A stretch of 7,871 nucleotides of DNA from positions 1 to 7,871 of the forward strand of contig JABJAS010000259.1 in assembly GCA_018666055.1 (NCBI GenBank), in the 5' to 3' direction. Numbering within the stretch: the stretch's first letter is position 1; the number at the start of each line of letters is the position of its first letter. The notes beneath the pieces were generated by a model that worked only from the letters and a program-made list of their open reading frames with translations, was not told the DNA's origin and ran no database searches. A program made the translations under genes and the position numbers. This stretch comes from Halieaceae bacterium. Lineage in GTDB: Bacteria > Pseudomonadota > Gammaproteobacteria > Pseudomonadales > Halieaceae. Shown here piece by piece: positions 5,615-7,871 of this stretch.

Positions 5615-6801
5615 CAGACCACACAAAAATCCCCCGAAGCGGCGAAGATGACTACAGCGCTGATATCGTCGAGCAACGGCAGCGCTTTATTGAAGCGCAG
5701 ACAGGCACGACGCTGGAACACACCAAGCAGTTCTCGTTTGACCCTCATGAGATGGACGGCAATATCGAAAATTTTTGGGGTGTGGCACAAATTCCTATCG
5801 GCGTTGCGGGACCGCTGTTGGTCAATGGAGAGCACGCTCAGGGCGAGTTTTACGTCCCGATGGCGACCGTCGAAGGCACCATGCTGGCATCGTACAACCG
5901 TGGCATGAAAGTCATCAAAGAGGCCGGTGGCGTGCTGACAACCGTCTCACAGGAGTCGATGCAGCGATCCCCCGTCTTTATCTTTAAGGACTCACGTCAA
6001 GCCAGGGACTTTCAAATTTGGCTCAAAGATAACTTTGAGAATATCAAAGCACGTGCCGAAACCTCTACCTCGGTCGGCAAGCTCCACGAGATTGAGAGTT
6101 ATCATGCACACAGCATGATCTTCACTCGGTTTGACTATTCCACCGGAGACGCTGCCGGCCAAAATATGGTCAGCAGAGCCACCTTTATTGCCTGTGAGTG
6201 GATTAACCAGCAGCGTCCCGAAATGTTGCATTACATGCTGTCGGGTAACTTTGACACGGAAAAGAAAACCTCCTCCGTCAATTTGTTAAAAACACGTGGC
6301 AGGCGGGTCACCGCAGAGATTACGATCCCGCGTGACATTCTCATGAAGCACTTGCGGGTCGCTCCTGAACAAATTGCTTACGGGCAACAGATTTCGACAC
6401 TGTCAGCGATCCTGACCAATTCATCGAACAATGCGAATCATCCCGCCAACGCCCTGGCCGCACTTTATCTGGCGACGGGGCAAGATGTTGCAAATATTGG
6501 TGAGTCGAATCAATGCACCACTTTTCAACGAGCCACCAGCAAGGGCGACTTTTATTTCTCCATCACACTGCCCGCCCTCATCATGGCCACCTATGGCGGT
6601 GGCACGTCCCTGCCGACTCAGCGCGAGTGCCTGAGAATGCTTGGCTGCGAAGGCCAGGGCAAGGCTCTGAAGCTCTGCGAAATTGCGGCCGCACTGGTCG
6701 TAGCGGGAGAACTCTCCCTGTCTGCTGCCGCGCGGGTCGACAAAACTACGCGGGTCAATGAGTGGGTCGATGCCCATGAGCGCCTCGGCCGAAATCGCTG
6801 A
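5611..6801 (+). CDS. Hydroxymethylglutaryl-CoA reductase, class I-like
   Basis: This 396-residue soluble enzyme interconverts HMG-CoA and mevalonate using NAD(P)H. Landmarks in order: ENFWGVAQIPIGVAGP (53-68, the ENVIG region of the family); VPMATVEGTMLASYNRG (82-98) with catalytic E88; DAAGQNMV (180-187, equivalent to DAMGMNM for cofactor binding); SGNFDTEKK (211-219) with catalytic lysine probably K218; ATGQDVANIGESNQ (288-301) with catalytic D292; TYGGGTSLPTQRECLRML (327-344); and GELSLSAAA (366-374). The catalytic histidine is best placed at H389 in DAHERLGRNR, a tail like the AHxxLGR ending of haloarchaeal enzymes rather than the SHMxHNRS of animal enzymes. There are no membrane segments. 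It starts inside the stop of the preceding gene (ATGA) without an obvious ribosome site, so translation is probably coupled. Most gammaproteobacteria use the MEP pathway and lack this enzyme. It could act in mevalonate synthesis or, in reverse, in mevalonate or branched-chain carbon use; no other pathway gene is in the window. Confidence 0.93.
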   Translation: MTDHTKIPRSGEDDYSADIVEQRQRFIEAQTGTTLEHTKQFSFDPHEMDGNIENFWGVAQIPIGVAGPLLVNGEHAQGEFYVPMATVEGTMLASYNRGMKVIKEAGGVLTTVSQESMQRSPVFIFKDSRQARDFQIWLKDNFENIKARAETSTSVGKLHEIESYHAHSMIFTRFDYSTGDAAGQNMVSRATFIACEWINQQRPEMLHYMLSGNFDTEKKTSSVNLLKTRGRRVTAEITIPRDILMKHLRVAPEQIAYGQQISTLSAILTNSSNNANHPANALAALYLATGQDVANIGESNQCTTFQRATSKGDFYFSITLPALIMATYGGGTSLPTQRECLRMLGCEGQGKALKLCEIAAALVVAGELSLSAAARVDKTTRVNEWVDAHERLGRNR

Positions 6802-6806
6802 ATCAC

Positions 6807-6811
6807 AGGAG
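6807..6811 (+). promoter_or_regulatory. Ribosome binding site that fixes the start of the TlpA-like gene
   Basis: AGGAG lies 6 bases before the ATG at 6818. A longer in-frame start at 6758 lies inside the HMG-CoA reductase gene and would bury the signal peptide, so 6818 is preferred. Confidence 0.7.
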
Positions 6812-6817
6812 CCAGTC

Positions 6818-7363
6818 ATGTCTTACATGTTGCGTCGTACCCTGCTGAGCAAAATAGGCCTATTTATCTGCCTCGTTATGGCGGCGGCCGGCGTAACAGC
6901 GGATCGTGAATCACACATCTCGCTGGCAGAACCGCTGCCACAGCCAGATTGGGAACTGCCGCTGATTGCCAATGGGAGCGGCACCCTCTCCGATACTGAC
7001 CTGCATGGACGCGTGACCTATCTCGATTTTTGGGCCAGCTGGTGCGGCCCTTGTCGCTTGTCCTTGCCAGCGCTGAACCGTCTTCGAGAAACATTTTCGT
7101 CGGAAGCCTTTAACGTGGTGGCAATCAGCGTTGATTATGTGGAGGAAGACGCATTGGACTTTTTGGCGCGCTACCCCGTAGCGTATCCAATTGCGATCGA
7201 TACCACGGGAGACTCGGGGCGCGCTTTTGCCGTAGCCGGCATGCCCTCGGGTTACCTTATCGACAAGAAAGGCATGATTCGTGAAATTCACGTTGGCTTC
7301 AGAAAGGGTGACGAGGTGATCCTCCAAGAGCGCATCGCCGCGCTGATCGCAGAATCCGACTGA
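6818..7363 (+). CDS. TlpA/ResA-type periplasmic thioredoxin-like protein
   Basis: The predicted product is 181 residues: a signal peptide or N-terminal anchor (RR at 6-7, hydrophobic core about 10-25, likely cleavage after VTA at 28) followed by a thioredoxin fold. The active site is DFWASWCGPCR (70-80) with CGPC at 76-79; the cis-proline is P143 in AGMPSGYLID. The motif order and spacing are those of TlpA/ResA/AhpC-TSA-type extracytoplasmic thiol-disulfide proteins, which reduce or isomerise cysteines in exported or cytochrome c proteins. The partner here is unknown. It begins 16 bases after the HMG-CoA reductase stop, so it is very likely in the same transcript, although its periplasmic site differs from the cytoplasmic enzymes upstream. 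A 65-base gap separates it from the next gene. Confidence 0.88.
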   Translation: MSYMLRRTLLSKIGLFICLVMAAAGVTADRESHISLAEPLPQPDWELPLIANGSGTLSDTDLHGRVTYLDFWASWCGPCRLSLPALNRLRETFSSEAFNVVAISVDYVEEDALDFLARYPVAYPIAIDTTGDSGRAFAVAGMPSGYLIDKKGMIREIHVGFRKGDEVILQERIAALIAESD

Positions 7364-7371
7364 TCCATACA

Positions 7372-7387
7372 CCCCTTGCTACAGGGG
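7372..7387. repeat. Short hairpin between the TlpA-like and DCC-family genes
   Basis: CCCCT and AGGGG pair across a six-base loop, 9 bases after the TlpA-like stop codon. The stem is GC-rich but only 5 base pairs, and no T-run follows, so it is not a convincing terminator. It might stabilise the upstream message. It gives no strong reason to split the gene run here. Confidence 0.3.
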
Positions 7388-7428
7388 CGTCATGACATCC
7401 AATTAAGCTCGACCCTCGTAAGGTCCTC

Positions 7429-7782
7429 ATGGAAAATCCTGACGTACTCTATTTTGATGGCTCTTGCCCGCTTTGCCAGCGGGAGATGGCACATCTGGCG
7501 AAAATGAAATCAGACCAATTGGTTTTACAGGACATTCATGCCCTCGAGACCGGGGGCGACGTGCCGCCTAAAGAAGCACTGCTCAAATCCCTCCATCTTC
7601 GGCGAGGGAACAACTGGGTTGTGGGTATCGATGCCAATATTGCGGCCTGGCAATACACGCGCATTGGCATTCTATGGCGATGGCTACGTTGGCCTCTGAT
7701 CAAACCGATCGCCTCGTGGTGTTACACCATCTGGGCAGCGAAACGCTACGAAAAGCGCTACGACACTGCCGATAATCGGTAG
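7429..7782 (+). CDS. DCC-family (DUF393) thiol-disulfide oxidoreductase-like protein
   Basis: This 117-residue protein starts with VLYFDGSCPLCQREM. The DGxCPxC motif (D10, G11, C13, P14, C16) is the signature of the DCC or DUF393 family, whose members are small predicted thiol-redox proteins with a thioredoxin-like fold; no reaction is established for most of them. The C-terminal half has the family's aromatic, basic pattern (ILWRWLRWPLIKPI, then YTIWAAKRYEKRY), possibly a membrane-facing amphipathic segment. A further cysteine is C98. There is no signal peptide, so it is probably cytoplasmic. The ATG is preceded by TAAGGT (AAGG 5 bases upstream). The next gene starts 5 bases after the stop, suggesting one operon. 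The family call is firm; the function is unknown. Confidence 0.85.
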   Translation: MENPDVLYFDGSCPLCQREMAHLAKMKSDQLVLQDIHALETGGDVPPKEALLKSLHLRRGNNWVVGIDANIAAWQYTRIGILWRWLRWPLIKPIASWCYTIWAAKRYEKRYDTADNR

Positions 7783-7787
7783 GCGCT

Positions 7788-7871
7788 ATGGACTCTCCTC
7801 TTTTGCAGCTCAACGCTGAAGCGCTATCAGAAATGTCTAACAGTTGGCGCGCGCGGTTAATCAATAGTCTG
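7788..7871 (+). CDS. N-terminal 28 codons of an unidentified gene, possibly a flavin reductase-family protein
   Basis: An open frame starts at ATG 7788, five bases after the DCC-gene stop, and runs exactly to the window edge. GGTAGG overlapping that stop could serve as ribosome site. The peptide ends in WRARLINSL. Flavin reductase-like FMN-binding proteins often have near their start a segment of the form R-x-x-[FL]-INSLSGFK, so this resemblance makes that family a candidate. The conserved continuation lies outside the window. The evidence is only a few residues, so the family is a guess, while the reality of the gene (tight spacing, same strand, good frame) is fairly likely. Confidence 0.5.
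   Translation, partial: MDSPLLQLNAEALSEMSNSWRARLINSL

Noticed and set aside
6758..6817. Possible 20-residue N-terminal extension of the TlpA-like protein
   Set aside because: It would overlap the HMG-CoA reductase gene by 44 bases and place extra residues before the signal peptide; ATG 6818 has a good AGGAG.
6421..6819. 132-codon open frame on the minus strand
   Set aside because: It is antisense to the conserved C-terminal half of HMG-CoA reductase and shows no recognisable domain.

Overview
The window looks like chromosomal DNA of a free-living, probably marine, gammaproteobacterium. The pointers are a Gram-negative AmtB-type ammonium transporter with a signal peptide, a GspA/GspB (ExeA/ExeB-like) type II secretion pair, and an E. 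coli PhoA-type periplasmic alkaline phosphatase. Coding density is high and GC is moderate. The taxonomic assignment is inferred from gene content only. No tRNA, rRNA, CRISPR, insertion sequence or phage gene is visible, and no gene is evidently broken.

Left part (1-1841): the first 97 codons of an ammonium transporter gene run leftwards off the edge. A 137-base divergent intergenic region separates it from a complete alkaline phosphatase gene running right. All catalytic and metal-ligand residues of the E. coli enzyme can be matched. The shared spacer has a Fur-box-like palindrome but no recognisable Pho box.

Middle (1851-4426, minus strand): gspB and gspA form a two-gene operon (gspA first, 10-base overlap), convergent with the phosphatase gene and only 9 bases from it. 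GspA is a membrane-anchored AAA+ ATPase with a periplasmic peptidoglycan-binding domain. GspB is its single-pass partner. In Aeromonas this pair assembles the type II secretin in the cell wall. A very good sigma-54 promoter match lies about 50 bases upstream of gspA.

Right part (4649-7871, plus strand): a tightly packed gene run encodes a nitronate-monooxygenase-like FMN protein, a class I-like HMG-CoA reductase (ATGA overlap), a secreted TlpA/ResA-type thioredoxin, a DCC-family CxxC protein, and the first 28 codons of another gene that may be a flavin reductase. HMG-CoA reductase is unusual in gammaproteobacteria, which normally make isoprenoids by the MEP route. Its translational coupling to an uncharacterised flavoprotein, with thiol-redox genes downstream, is the most interesting part of the window. 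No complete mevalonate pathway is visible here, so the metabolic role is open.
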